From Ricinus communis (taxonomy: Eukaryota; Streptophyta; Magnoliopsida; Malpighiales; Euphorbiaceae), in contig NC_063257.1 in assembly GCF_019578655.1 (NCBI RefSeq), positions 22,320,001-22,384,000 on the forward strand: 64,000 bases of DNA. Direction: 5' to 3'. Below the pieces are notes generated by a model that saw only the letters and a list, made by a program, of their open reading frames with translations, was not told the DNA's origin and ran no database searches. Below are positions 13,128 through 25,270 of this stretch, piece by piece. Each line of letters begins with the position of its first letter. The first letter of the stretch is position 1. The position numbers and the translations under genes were made by a program.

Positions 13128-13946
13128 CTAATGCACAAGCCCATAACATGTCTTCAAAAGTTTGAATGGTTCTCTCGATCGCCCATCTGTTTGTGGATGA
13201 AAAGCAGTACTGAAATGCAATCTAGTTCCCATTGCCACTTGTAAGCTCTTCCAGAAATGAGATGTAAACCGAGGATCCCTGTCTGAGACAATAGAGATAG
13301 GTACACCATGCAACCTAACAATTTCTTTCACATACAAGTTGGCTAGCTTATCCAATGAATCATTCTGTTGAATAGGTAAAAAGTGTGCTGATTTTGTTAA
13401 CCTATCAACTATTACCCAAATAGCATCATTTCTCCTAAAGGTGCGAGGCAAACCAACAACAAAGTCCATAGTAATTCTTTCCCATTTCCACTCAGGTATA
13501 ATTAAAGATTGTAATTTACCTGCAGGTGATTGATGTTCTACTTTCACTTGTTGACAAGTTAAGCATTTAGCTACATATTCTGCAACTTTCCTCTTCATGC
13601 CTGACCACCAATAATGTGGCTTCAAATTGTTATACATCTTTGTACTCCCTGGGTGCATTGAATAAGGAGAATTGTAACCCTCCCAAAGAATCTTTTGTTT
13701 CAATGCGCTTACATTAGGTACATATACTCTGGTTTTCATAACCCATATTCCATTATCTTGCTCGATTAGTTCATTTGTCTTACCATCTTGCACCTTTTTC
13801 TGTAACTTCTTTAAATATGCATCACTACCTTGTGCATGTTTGATCTCATCTAGTATCTGGGGACTAGTCTTCATTGTAGTCAATAATACCCCATTCTTTA
13901 TTGAAAAATGCATATCCATAGCTTTAAGCAAAATTAAGGATCTCAT
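13128..13946 (-). pseudogene. Integrase (zinc-binding and DDE core) of the Tekay-type element
   Basis: The zinc-binding region shows CLTCQQVK after the expected His residues. The catalytic core shows MDFVVGLP (first Asp) and VSDRDPRFTSHFW (second Asp), then HPQTDGRS. The frame shifts at about 13175, just before the usual catalytic Glu, so that residue is lost from this frame. This is the same reading frame as gag, protease and RT upstream, so the original element had one gag-pol frame. Confidence 0.88.
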
Positions 13947-15557
13947 CTAATATGAAATCATACCTGCAACCCTTTTCAAAGTCTTCCTACTAAGTGCATC
14001 TGCCACAACATTTTCTTTTCTTGGGTAATAATCAATGGTATAGTCATAATCCTTCAACAATTCCATCCATCTTCATTGCCTGAGGTTCAACTCTTTCTGT
14101 GTAGGTACGTACTTTAAGCTTTTGTGGTAAGTGAATATTCGAAATGTCTCTCCATAAAGATAATGTCTCCAAGTTTTCAAAGCATGTACAATTGCAGCCA
14201 ATTCTAAATCATTTGTGGGATAATTTTATTCATGAGGTCTAAGTTGTCTAGAAGCATAGGCAATAACCCTTCCATTATGTATCAATACACAACCCAAACC
14301 ATTAAGTGAAGCATCTGTATAGACTACATATTCCCCTCTTTGTATAGGTAATGTAAGTATAGGTGCTGTAATCAATCTATTTTTCAACTCCTCAAAACTA
14401 GCTTGACATTTATCATTCCACTGAAAAGTCACTTGTTTCTTCAACAGATTAGTCAATAGCTTTGCTAAAATGGAGAAGTTCTTCATGAATCTTCTATAGT
14501 ACCCAGCCAATCCCAGAAAACTATGAACTTCTGAAATATTTCTTGGTGATTCCCACTCCTGAATAGCCTTCACCTTAGATGGGTCCGCTTGAACACCTTG
14601 TGCAGATACAATATGCCCCAAAAATGCAATGTTATTCATCCAGAACTCACATTTACTGAACTTACCATATAACTGCTTTTCTCTCAAAGTTTGTAATACT
14701 GTTCTTAAATGATGTTCATACTCTTCAGAATTACTGGAGTATATCAGAATATCATCAATGAAGACTATCACAAATTGATCAAGATACGGTTGAAAAATAT
14801 TATTCATCAAAGACATAAATGCTACAGGTGCATTGGTCAAACCAAATGGCATAACAACAAATTCATAATGACCATATAGTGTTCGAAATGCCGTTTTAGG
14901 TATAGAAGTCTCTCTAATCTTTAATTGCCAATACCCAGATCTCAAATCAATTTTGGAGAATACATCTGCCCCTTTGAGTTGATCAAGCAAATCATCAATG
15001 CGAGGTAAAGGATATTTGTTCTTAATAGTAACTTGGTTCAACTTCCTATAATCAATGCAAAGTCTCATACTTCCATCTTTTTTCTTCACAAACAACACTG
15101 GAGCTCCCCACGGTGATATACTAGGTCGAATATAACCTTTCTCCAATAAATCCTCAAGTTGCTTTTTCAATTCCTGTAATTCTGCTGGTGCCATTCTGTA
15201 TGGTGCTATAGAAATAGGAGCAACTCCTGGAATAGTTTCAATTTCAAAATCCACTTCTCGTTGAGGTGGCAATCCAGGTAATTCTTCTAGAAATACATCT
15301 GAAAATTCTTTGACTATTGGTACCTCTGAAACCCCTGGACTAACAATTCCAGTGTCTACGACATTCACAAGATAAGCATCACACCCAAATTTCATTAAAT
15401 GAAAAGCAGTAGTAGCAGAAATCAAACATGTAGGCACAATTTTCCTGTCACCCGTGAACACTATTTTTATTTCCCCATCTATAACCATTTTTACTTCCTT
15501 CGTTAAACAGTCAACTATGACATGATTTCTAAATAACCAATCCATTCCCAATATCAC
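13947..15557 (-). pseudogene. Reverse transcriptase and RNase H of the Tekay-type element
   Basis: The RT is nearly full-length (14226-15557): [41 protein letters not shown], and the catalytic box [10 protein letters not shown] (FIDD instead of the more usual YVDD/FLDD). RNase H starts at [10 protein letters not shown] and runs on beyond a TAA at 14226-14228. A further in-frame stop lies near 14075 and another near 13947. RT and RNase H copy the element RNA into DNA; this copy is inactivated by stops. Confidence 0.92.
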
Positions 15558-15566
15558 ATCAAAATC

Positions 15567-15857
15567 TCACAAATTGATCACAATTAGGTCTACTGACATA
15601 TTTGTACCACAAATCATCACAGAACAAGCCCGAACTACAGTATTCACCATTATTACTCCTCCAGCAGGCATCGAAACACAAATATTATGTCCTAAAGATT
15701 CAATGCCACAATGCATTTTCAATGCAAAATCATATGAAATGAATGAACATGTAGATCCGGGGTCAACTAACATATATGCATCATGCCTATAAATAGGAAT
15801 TATACCAGTTATTATCTCTAGAGAAGTAGTTGCTTCCTGCCTCATAACAGCATACAC
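15567..15857 (-). pseudogene. Aspartic protease of the Tekay-type element
   Basis: The motif MLVDPGSTCSFIS corresponds to the retropepsin active site D-S/T-G (here D-P-G-S). In-frame stops bound it on both sides (15864-15866 and 15567-15569), yet it stays in frame with gag and RT. In the family the enzyme cleaves the Gag-Pol polyprotein. Confidence 0.85.
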
Positions 15858-15863
15858 TCTTGC

Positions 15864-16664
15864 CTACGGTAAAGATTGGTTCGCATCTTCAATATGGACA
15901 TATGCTGCTGTAGCTGCACTTCTATCTCCCCTACCTCTTCCACGACCAGTTGTTATAGGTACTACATTATCCCTAACACTACTTTGTCCTCCTGAATGGT
16001 AGGTACTAGATGCTCCTCTACCTACTATACACTTATTGGCATAATGCCCAGGTTTCCCACATCTATAACAAACCTGCACTCTCGGTCCCCAACACTCTCT
16101 TGAATGTGTTCTTCCACAAGTGCCACAAAGAGGTCTATATCCTCTACTAGTAAACCCAGAATTACCTCGCATGTTCGCTGATCCACCACTTTTACCCAAA
16201 GTTATACTACTTGGCCCTCTAAACTGATAATTGCCCCTTCCTTTAAAACCTCCTCGCTAACTTCCTGATCCTCCCCTAAGTGTAAATGTGGTACCTCTAG
16301 AGAAAGATGGAGTAAATGTTCCAATTATCTTCTTTTTCTTTGCTTCTAATATATTTCTTTCTAAGAATAATTCTTCTGCTCTTGTTGCAGCTTCCAATAA
16401 AGCAATAAAGGTAGGTGGTTGCACTGCCAACTTTTCACATATCTCCAATCTCAAACCCCTCTCAAATCTATTTCTCTTCAGTTCATCAGTTGCCACTTCC
16501 TCTGGTGCATACCTGGATAACCTTGTAAATTGTAATTCACAGTCAGCAACAGACATCTCATTTTGTTTCAATTCAAGAAATTCAAGTTTTTTCCTCTCTT
16601 GATATATTGGTGGCATATACTTCATCTTGAACTCCTTTAAGAATTCTTCCCATGTCATGGTCAA
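15864..16664 (-). pseudogene. Gag C-terminal half and zinc knuckle of the Tekay-type element
   Basis: The retrotransposon gag core includes MTWEEFLKEFKMKYMP and LEFLELKQNEMSV. An in-frame TAG at 16257-16259 is followed by a CCHC knuckle CYRCGKPGHYANKC near 16045, preceded by a Cys/His pair region CGTCGRTHSREC. The knuckle binds element RNA during packaging. It is in the same frame as the upstream and downstream segments. Confidence 0.9.
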
Positions 16665-16685
16665 TGTTTGTGTCTGGTTACCTCA

Positions 16686-17219
16686 GACTGTCTCCTACCA
16701 GTTTCTAGCATCCTTAAGAAATAATGAGGTTGCATACCTCACTTTCATTTGGGTCGTCGGTTGGGTATTAAATTGTGTAAACACACCTTTAACAGACTTT
16801 AGCCATTCCTCTGCTACAAGTGGATCGGTTGTCCCCTCAAGCTCTTTCCCCCCATGCTTTCTTAACTTTCCAAAGTTTGCATCCAATGCAGGTATGTTTA
16901 GTGGAGGTGGTGGCTGTTGTTGTTGAGCTAATCTTCTTAACTCTTCAGCTATTTGCTGAGCATACGCTTCAGCTCTTCCTTGTGACTGTTCATTTTCATG
17001 CATCTGTTCTTGTTCAATATGATGTGCATGAACTGACTCATGTGAACCTACTAGGCCAGTGGAGTGCTCATTCATGCCTATATCATTAACAAACTTTACA
17101 ACAATAAATGGTTTATGCATAATTACTATATGCTTGCATGTTATGCTCTTAATCCCCTCTATTCTCATCAATTCAATCACATAAGCATTTAACACATTGG
17201 AACATATTAAAAATTCCAA
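16686..17219 (-). pseudogene. Gag N-terminal half of the Tekay-type element
   Basis: It contains the conserved KHGGKELEGTTDPLVAEEWL and VRYATSLFLKDARNW, after a Gln/Pro-rich stretch. TAG at 16695-16697 and TGA at 16683-16685 interrupt the frame exactly where family members carry Trp and Arg codons. The true start could be an internal Met rather than the first Met at 17219. Confidence 0.88.
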
Positions 17220-17316
17220 CTCACTTTAACATATCACAACACATAAACACCTTCATATAACATAACATAAACACAAATATAAGTACTCATACTTACGTCC
17301 CAATGGTCTAATCCCC

Positions 17317-17328
17317 GCTCTGATACCA
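17317..17328 (-). promoter_or_regulatory. Primer binding site (initiator tRNA-Met type)
   Basis: In element sense TGGTATCAGAGC is the standard complement of the plant initiator tRNA-Met 3' end, five bases inside the 5' LTR. Confidence 0.93.
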
Positions 17329-17333
17329 AAAAC

Positions 17334-19517
17334 TGTAGCATCCTAACTCAAACATCCAATTGTATAGCAATATATATATATTTTTAACTTTATAACACAA
17401 TGTACTACTTAGTTACAATATACATTCATATAATTTAAGTGGCATGACATACTTAATATATATAAGGAATATTTATACATTATTTTAATTCACATAAGTA
17501 CCCAAAATGCCCCATTGCTTGAGATAACTCCTCTGGCCCACCTGATAATATTGACTGATGCAAAGAGAGCAGTGCACAGCTAAGGCTATCTACAACTGCA
17601 CTAACCTGAAAAAAATTGCTAAGGAATGAGCTAGCGACTCAATAGGCATTTAATTTACTAAACTATAGTATATTAGGCTAGAATTATCAAAGTCTTTATC
17701 AAATACAGAAAATTATACCAACACTTAACTGACAGTCACAAAATCAACCATTTCAAATATTCTCATAAACAAATAATTTCATCTCACATAATGCAAATAA
17801 TCTCAAACTCAACCAAGTCAAATAATTCAATTCCACATTATTTCTATCAAATTAGGATCAGATGACTCATCCTCACATTTCCTCACATTTTTAAATTTCA
17901 GTAACCACTTGACAAGACTATCCGCCCGGCTCAGTCTTGCCATCTCACATACTCGGGTTGCTATCCGCCCAGCTCAGCTTTCCCGATCACACAATATCCA
18001 TTCAAGAGTCATCAATCCTTAATCACAATCAATTCACTTTACAACACATTACAATCAATTCACTTTACAACAGGTAAAAAATATAACCAATATCAACTCA
18101 GTCAACCAAGAAATTTTCAAGTAATCAAATAGCAGTTCCTACTCAATATACACAAAGTTTAGTCTATTAAATACTTACCAAAATTTATAGGATAACAAAG
18201 TAATCCTATTCTTTTTCTCTTACCACTTCCTTGACTTTGGATGAACCTATTCACATATTCAATACAAATATAATTCAATCACAAGGCATAAATATACATA
18301 TCTTTACTATCCATAAAATATCATATTTCAACAAAATAACATATATTCTTGATATTAATATGATGCATGAGATGAATGACAACAAATCAACATATTTGTT
18401 GATGAAGGCAGCTTGTAGCTACTGACTTAGAAATTATACCAAAACTTATATACAATTAATAAAAATCTCATCTTTTCCAGAATTACACTTCTATTTTTAT
18501 AGAGACCATATCAGAAAGAATCACTTCAAAATCATTGGTATAGAAATAGTTATGGCATTTTCAATACAGCTGCTCCAATTTCCATTTAAACTGAACAACA
18601 AAAGGTTTCCTATTAAATGACCAGTCAAAAGAATATATTTTCTGATGAAACTCTGCAGATATAAAGTTAACATTCTAAAGTTTCTATAGACACTAATTTT
18701 ACTCAATTAGGACTTCTCTAGCTCAAGTTGTGAAACACATAATTAGCAACAAATTTATGAATCCTAAGTCCGATTTCTGCTTAAAACAGTTTCGAGCAGA
18801 CCATATTAAGTTCAACATATCTCGTGTTATACTCAACTAAAAATTATGAAATGTTATAGACATATACTAGATATATAAATGAACAACTTTCATGTTTGGA
18901 AATGTTAGAGATTAAGCCTCTAAGGTCACGAAATCAGAGGTGAAAAATTCTGCCCAGAAATTTCAGCTTTAAGATCACAAGTAATAGCATGTTCGCTCTT
19001 GATTAAAAAATTCCAAAACATATAATCATCAACAATTTCATATCATTAATCCTAATTTACAGCAAAACCAAGAAATTAAAATTACTCACCCTTGTTTTCC
19101 TTAATTAAGAAAGCCCAAATCTTTCAAACTTAAAAGAAGAATTAGATTCTCACTTACTAAAAGTTTGTAGAGTTTGATTAGAAAATCAAGGTTTGAAGAA
19201 GAAAAGGAGAAGAATGAGGGAGACAAAGAAGAAGAGGAAATAGTGAATACATGTGTAGAAATCAATAAATGAAGAGGTGGTAAATTGGTGTAAAGATAGA
19301 CAATTTTACAATTTAATCCTCGTTCTTTCTAACTTTCCAATTTAGTCCAAAATCATTACTTTTCAATTAAATCAATATGTAACTAAATAATTTATTTATC
19401 TACCACGTAATATAATAAGATAGGTCATACATAATTATGATGCAAATGACATATTTAATGACATGCTAATGAATATTAATTATTAATTAAAAATAAAAAA
19501 TAAATTCGATTGTGACA
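17334..19517 (-). repeat. 5' LTR of the Tekay-type element
   Basis: Partner of 10195-12377, about the same length, with ends TG and CA. It is bordered by the PBS on one side and the CTATG target duplication (19518-19522) on the other. Confidence 0.95.
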
Positions 19518-19522
19518 CTATG

Positions 19523-20710
19523 AGACCACTTATTATAAAGACTAATTATTAACACAACATAATAAAAGTAAATCTAAACACTCTAAATCAGTATGTTGAG
19601 AGGATAATATTTATAAAATAAAGTAACTAAATAATAATTAAACATACAATGCAAATGCAAATGTTTATGAGCTAAAACTATATGCTAAATATAGTATTTA
19701 GTCTAGCCATTTACTTAGTAATCTCGTAGTTTTACTTTAAGCCTAGATCTAATGAATAAGATGGCGATGTGCCTTTTTTCCTAAACCACTCAAGCTAATG
19801 ATGCAGCCTAGGTTTCTTATACCAACATAGATTAAAGTAAAGATGATGTTTTTAATACTTTTAACCTAAAGATTTTCATAACAAATATTACTAGTAAATT
19901 GATATGACGGTCACCAATAATAATAGATGAAATTAATACATATATGAAGGTAAAGAAATCGTTAATTAAATAAATAAATAACAAGGTTCATACAAAAGTA
20001 AAAGGGCTAAACTAAACATTTATGAAAACTAGCCTAACATATTTAACCTAATGATCATGGTATTAAATAGAAAGACATAAAATAAAAAAGTAAAAACTCC
20101 CTCTAGATCAAGAATTTTTTCAAGTAGGAAGAAGATTGTTCCTCACTCTCAACTTCTTGAAAAGTTCCTTAGATTCTAAAAAGAGTAATAAAAACTAAAC
20201 TAAAGTGTTTATGGAAAACTGTAGAGAATTATGGAGAGAATAATGGTAGCAGGTTTAGAGAGCAGATAGGAGAAAACTCCTCCCTCTTTTTTCGAATTAG
20301 GTGTTTGCCGAGATATATATAGAGAAGAGTCCTCTTTTATATAAATCTCCATAGAGATAAGTATACTAATATAAGTCTATCTAACAGATAAGACTTTGAG
20401 TCTCTTTATCTCTACTAAATACTATCCCATAAATAACTCTAAATCCTAATAATTATACAAAATGACTAAATTGTCCCTTGGGCCTTGTAATTAGCAGTCA
20501 ATTCATCTTAATCTTGGGCCTTGACATGAACATGTCCAATTAAGCTTTTTTTCGAGTGTTTAACTCCATATTTTCCGCTTTTTGCTAATACCCTTAAATA
20601 TATAAGCTTAAATGAGGCAAAAATATATATTTTCATCATTTTATATATAGAAATATATCATTAAAGCTCTAAAATACCCTCAAATATCTATATATAATTT
20701 GGACCGATTA
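19523..20710 (-). repeat. Left LTR of the Athila-like element, main part
   Basis: It resumes the LTR sequence broken at 10194 and matches 25362-26566. Examples are CCACTTATTATAAAGACTAA and the shared TATATATAGAGAAGAGTCCTC. Confidence 0.92.
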
Positions 20711-20750
20711 AATATCCTCACACCTAAACCTTTACTTGTCCTCAAGTAAA
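20711..20750 (-). promoter_or_regulatory. Polypurine tract region of the Athila-like element
   Basis: In element sense, CTTGAGGACAAGTAAAGG followed by TTTAGGTGTGAGGATATT ends at the 3' LTR. The GAGGACAAG-plus-purine layout is typical of Athila/Tat-type elements. Confidence 0.7.
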
Positions 20751-21700
20751 TAGCAACTGAGAATTAACTTTTACAAAAAATCATGAAGATCATTCATACT
20801 CAGCTTAAAGATATTATTCAAAAGAATTTCACTAATGCAAAGATCATGTCAACCCAAGAACACTTGAATCATAATATTTTTTTTTAAAAATATAAACTCA
20901 AATCATTATTAATCAAAAGACTCAAGCATCCAATCCTTCACACCTGCTTCACAACAAATAGTCTAACTCGTCTTCAAAGGATACAACTATGATGCATAAT
21001 CCAAATTATCATAACCCTATTCAATCACAAACAAAAGATCAATAGGCATTTATTAAAAAATTTTGAAGCTCTTATACTTTCTTTTCTTTTCATCCCTTGG
21101 ATTTTAATTTTTGATACTTTGGGGTATTTATTTCTTTCTTGAGATGTTATGCCTTTTTATACAAATACAAACATGGGTAATGAGTGCATCTGGTTACTCA
21201 ACAAAACATACTTCAAGATACTTTGCATACTCATAATCTTAATTTCCTTTTTTTACGTAAAAATCGATATTGGTCATGAAGATCTCCGGTTACTAAGCAA
21301 CTAAAATTAGCGGAATAGAATTATTAAACTTAGAGCTTTAAACTTGCCCATATCATATCTCACAACCTTAGGCAAGCCAATTTAATGACAAAGAAATCAT
21401 AATCTAAATCATACACTTCTAATTATGCCCAACTTAAATTTTCCAAACTATTCATCATTGTCCATATGCAAAGAATAAATACTTGATTATTTAAGTGCAA
21501 ATAACTCATGAGTTCACATTATACATGTTAAAAACTAACTCAAGGATTCAAAAATCTTAACATAATAGTATTCTTTCATCGACTCTTATATAGAATAATA
21601 AGAAAAAGTGAGTGGAAAAATATTTTGCAAAGATTCATCAAAGATGCTAATTCTCATGGCATAATGATGTATAAAGTTTAATCGAAGAAATATTCTATTT

Positions 21701-21745
21701 CCTTCCCCACACTTAAATTTGACATTGTCCTTAATGTCATTGCAT
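21701..21745 (-). promoter_or_regulatory. Second, internal purine-tract motif of the Athila-like element
   Basis: In element sense, ATTAAGGACAATGTCAAATT then TAAGTGTGGGGAAGG resembles the PPT-type motif but lies about 1 kb inside the element. The same doublet occurs in the element at 41.2-42.7 kb. Confidence 0.6.
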
Positions 21746-22100
21746 AGATAAAAATAAAGAACAAGAACAGAGAAAAAAGATAGAATACTCCCCTGGAATT
21801 TTGCAATGCATAGTAAGCCATGAACTTGAATTTCAATCTCCACCATCCAAACTTTAGAAGCACACTTAAACACATCATTGATAATTATAAAAGAAATAAA
21901 GAAATAAAGAAATAAAAATAAAAAAATATCCTAAATATACTAGAAAGATTAAATCCTAAGATAATTAAAAGTTAGGTCCTAAAAATAAATAAATACAAAT
22001 TCTAAAATAAAATTTAAAATAAAGTTCTAAATCAATGATATGTCTATTTATGTGGAGGAGATGGATATATATTTAATTTTCAAAATTTTCTCATTTTTTA

Positions 22101-22372
22101 AGGGCCCGTGGAATTTTCGGGCCATGGACTACGCCATCAAGTCGTTGCTGCTTGCCTACGCTGTGGGCATGTGGCCCGTGAGGTCGCTGACTTCTTGCTG
22201 GGCGTCTTGCCACTGTCCTCCTCGCGGCTGGCTCCCTCGCGGAGTGTCTCGCGACCCGCGGCTGACCTTGCTGCTGGCTGCTGTTGCTTGATTGCTACGG
22301 GCTCGTGTCGTTCCTGCTGTACCTCTACTACGGGCTAGTATGAAAATTTACTGTCGCAACGTGGCTCGCTCA
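22101..22372. other. GC-rich islet inside the Athila-like element
   Basis: About 270 bp are strongly GC-rich in an otherwise very AT-rich element. It opens with a hairpin (GGCCCG at 22103-22108, CGGGCC at 22118-22123, 9-nt loop). Short open frames exist on + (22040-22291 and 22108-22338) but match nothing I know. It may be captured host or foreign DNA; origin unknown. Confidence 0.6.
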
Positions 22373-22604
22373 AAAATAAAAAATTTTAAAGAAGGTTTAA
22401 TTGCTTTACATGGAGACATATTGCATTTTGGGGATCAAAGAAGGTAGGAATGCTTACTTTTCCATCATAGACCTACAAGATAAACATAAAACACTAAAAT
22501 TTAAAAAAAATAAAAGAAAATAAAAATAAAAATAACTTAAATGCATAAAAATAAAAATACAAGTATTAAGTTTATTGTCTATAGTTAGACATTCTTGATT
22601 ATGC

Positions 22605-23249
22605 TCATGGTGGGCGTTCATCCGCGCACTCCACCTCTTGGTCATAAGCCATTCCTTTCAAGTATGGCTTCATACTTTTAATGCCAACATCTAAAGTGTC
22701 ACGAAAGCTCTTGTCAATTAAGAATGGAATATCATCATATAATTGTTCATAAACAAGAGAATCTAAATAATTATATGAACACTTATCAATAGTAGATTTA
22801 TGAGATAAAGTTAGAGAATCAAACACTTTAAATTCCACAGTTTCTCCTAAAACTTTCATGGTAAATTTTCCATCATGCACATCAATTACAGTTCTAGTAG
22901 TTGCCATGAAAGGTCTACCAAGGAGTATGGTTTGCTCTTTATTCCTTGCTGGTGTGTTTTTCATGTCAAGCACTATAAAATCAACTGGAATTATTAACTT
23001 ACCTACTTGTACTAGCAAGTCATCCACTATACCTCTAGGATAGTTTATTGATTTGTCTACAAATTATAGAGACATAGTGGTAGGTTTTAACTCTTCTAAG
23101 CCAAGTCGTTCATACATCGAATAAGGCATCAAGTTGATGCTTGCTCCTAAATCTAACATGGCTTTTGTATTCTTTTTGTCACCTATTTTAATATCAATGG
23201 TGAAGCTACCAGGATCCTTTATCTTAAGGGACAACTGATGTTGAAGCAT
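22605..23249 (-). pseudogene. Aspartic protease of the Athila-like element
   Basis: The motif DLGASINLMP is the retropepsin active site as found in Athila/Tat-type elements. It is followed after a stop (near 23060) by VGKLIIPVDFIVLDM and ILLGRPFMATTRTVIDV, also typical of the family. The segment is split into two frames (23064-23249 and 22605-23027). Its role would be Gag processing. Confidence 0.85.
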
Positions 23250-23386
23250 TACACTTGCTACTTGTACTTTTTCATTGTTCGCATATCACCTTTTACTCTT
23301 CAAAGAATTTTGCATAAGCTGGCTTATTCCTGATAACATCCAACAAAGGTAAATTAATAGTAACTTCAGAGAGCATCAAAATATTT

Positions 23387-23818
23387 TCAAAATTTTTTTA
23401 TATCCTTTTTGCTCTCTTTGGGTTGGTTTAGAAAAGGAATAGGTGGTCTATAAGGCTGAGCTGCCTTATGAAATTCAGGTCCAGAAAATGCTTCCTTTTC
23501 TTTCTTCTCAATCCTAAGATTAGGCTCTATTTTTCTCCTTTTGCATACTCTCCTCATTGCTTTACAATAATCCATCATGTTTAGGTGTACCTGCATAAGA
23601 AGAAGAATTCCTTTCAATTTTTACAGTAATATTATCATCAACAACCTCACCTTTTCTAATAGTAGTAATGGAATTGACTTGTTCAGGTTGACTTGATAGT
23701 TTCTCTTTATTGAGCTCTTAACAATTTGTCCCATTTGAGCTTCTAAATGTTTCAGTGAAGCCTCAATGAAATCTGTCTTTTTCTCATTCCTCTCCATCCT
23801 ATCATGAGAATCCATCAT
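23387..23818 (-). pseudogene. Gag-protease linker of the Athila-like element
   Basis: Two broken frames (23621-23818 and 23387-23617) carry LEAQMGQIVKS, like the coiled segment that follows Gag in Athila-type proteins. They also carry a Pro/Lys-rich linker with YRPPIPFLNQPKESKK. The assignment rests on position and motif resemblance. Confidence 0.65.
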
Positions 23819-24081
23819 AAATGATTAAAGTGTTTATTCCAAACTTAGCTTCCTTTGATCATTAGATCAACGAGTTTGTTCTTGATCTTAAAAGAAAGGA
23901 TTAGAGTCCCTTTGGAATTGAGAATATTGGTCTTGGTAATAAGGTTGATTTCGATTTCTCAATAATTATGGTGAGTTTTGGCTATTGTATTTCCAAAAAA
24001 AATTTGGATGGTTTCTCCAACCTGTATTATATGTGTTGGAATAAAGGTCATTCATATGATGCATAGGTTGGTAAGAACCCA

Positions 24082-25042
24082 TCATAACTGTTTGGTCATA
24101 CATATTTCCTTTGTAATTATCAAAAGATGAACAAACATTAGCACCATGAGCATAAATACCACAAATACCACATATCTTATTGTTTGATGAGTTTTTTTTA
24201 TTGAAGTAAGCATCTTAACTTGCTTAGTCAATTCAGCCAATTGTATGGTCATCTCACTACTAGCTACTACTTCATTTACTTCTACTCTCTTTGTTCTCAC
24301 ATTCTTTTGTTGAGAATTGGCTCCTAACATCTTAAAGATGTCATAAATCTCATCAGCTGTCATTTCTAACATAGCATCCTAGCTGCATTATCAACTATAC
24401 ATTGATATTGTTATTTCAACCGATCAAAAAATGATTGGTTAGTTATTGGAAGTGGGAATCCATGGTGTGGACATTGCAATAAAAGTGATTTGAAGCGATC
24501 CCATGCTTCATAAAAAGATTCAACATTCTTTTGATAAAAATTAAAAATTTCAGCTCTTAATGCTTTGGTCTTTTGCTGTGAGTAAAATCTACTCATAAAC
24601 TTTTGATAAATTTCATCCCAATTTCTCAAAGAATTAGGAGGCAAGGTCATTAACCAAGCCTTTGCTCTTTCTTTCAATGAATAAGGGAAACACCTCATTC
24701 TTAGCTGATCTTCATTTAGTCCAGATAATGGGAAAGTATGAACTATAGCATAAAACTCTCTAATGAATGTTAATGCATCCTCACTAGGGATACCTAAAAT
24801 GAAGGAAGCATATTAAAATAAATACTCTTAAGTTCATAATTCCTAGATGCATCACCTAGAACTATGCATGAAGTAGTGTTACCAATTGTAGGCCGTGCAT
24901 AATCTTTCATAGCCATTCGCCTTTCAGCTCCTATTTCTCTTGGTGGGTTTGTCATGATATCAACTTCTTCTTTTGATTCTTCTTCAATCTTCTTAGTTGA
25001 TGAATCACCTGATTTAGTTTTTCTTTTTCGCATACAAAACAA
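24082..25042 (-). pseudogene. Gag of the Athila-like element
   Basis: Three frames continue one gag. 24794-25042 has MKDYARPTIGNTTSCIVLG and FNMLPSF. 24411-24698 has SLKERAKAWLMTLPPNSL and ESFYEAWDRFKSLLLQCPHH. 24082-24372 has MTIQLAELTKQVKML. These are standard Retrotrans_gag landmarks of Athila-type elements. Stops or frameshifts separate them. Confidence 0.88.
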
Positions 25043-25247
25043 AAGAAAATTTTAGATTTGGAAAGAAAACTTAAAAAATAAAATTTACAAACAAAATAAA
25101 AACACATAAACAAAATAAATCACAAAACACAAAATAAAAAAAAAACAAAACAAAACACATAAATAAAATAAATCAAAAAACACAAAAAAAACTAACAAAC
25201 ACAAGATACTTTTGATAATCAATCAATATAATAAATTTGGATATAGT

Positions 25248-25265
25248 TCCTCGGCAACGACGCCA
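25248..25265 (-). promoter_or_regulatory. Primer binding site (tRNA-Asp type) of the Athila-like element
   Basis: In element sense TGGCGTCGTTGCCGAGGA differs in two places from the usual TGGCGCCGTTGCCGGGGA complement of tRNA-Asp. It lies five bases from the LTR. Confidence 0.8.
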
Positions 25266-25270
25266 AAACT

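Larger units (their letters stand above)
10195..19517 (-). mobile_element. Tekay/Del-type chromovirus (Ty3/gypsy) LTR retrotransposon, complete but decayed
   Basis: The LTRs are 10195-12377 and 17334-19517 (2183 and 2184 bp), nearly collinear with scattered substitutions. In element sense they run TGTCACAA to GCTACA. The 5-bp target duplication CTATG is at 10190-10194 and 19518-19522. The PBS matches initiator tRNA-Met and a purine tract precedes the 3' LTR. Coding order on the - strand is gag, CCHC zinc knuckle, protease, reverse transcriptase, RNase H, integrase and a C-terminal chromodomain-like tail, as in Tekay/Del chromoviruses. At least eight in-frame stops and a frameshift make it non-coding today. 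Confidence 0.95.
20751..22600 (-). other. Internal region of the Athila-like element without pol
   Basis: Apart from the purine motif (21701-21745) and a GC-rich islet (22101-22372) I see no coding domain. Reverse transcriptase, RNase H and integrase would be expected here in an autonomous element and none is visible in any frame. Open frames such as 21586-21873 (-) only span the purine motif. Confidence 0.7.

Noticed and set aside
22538..22545. TAAATGCA, a perfect L1 box
   Set aside because: It lies inside the Athila-like retroelement in AT-rich sequence, where an 8-mer is expected by chance, and is far from any epidermal gene.
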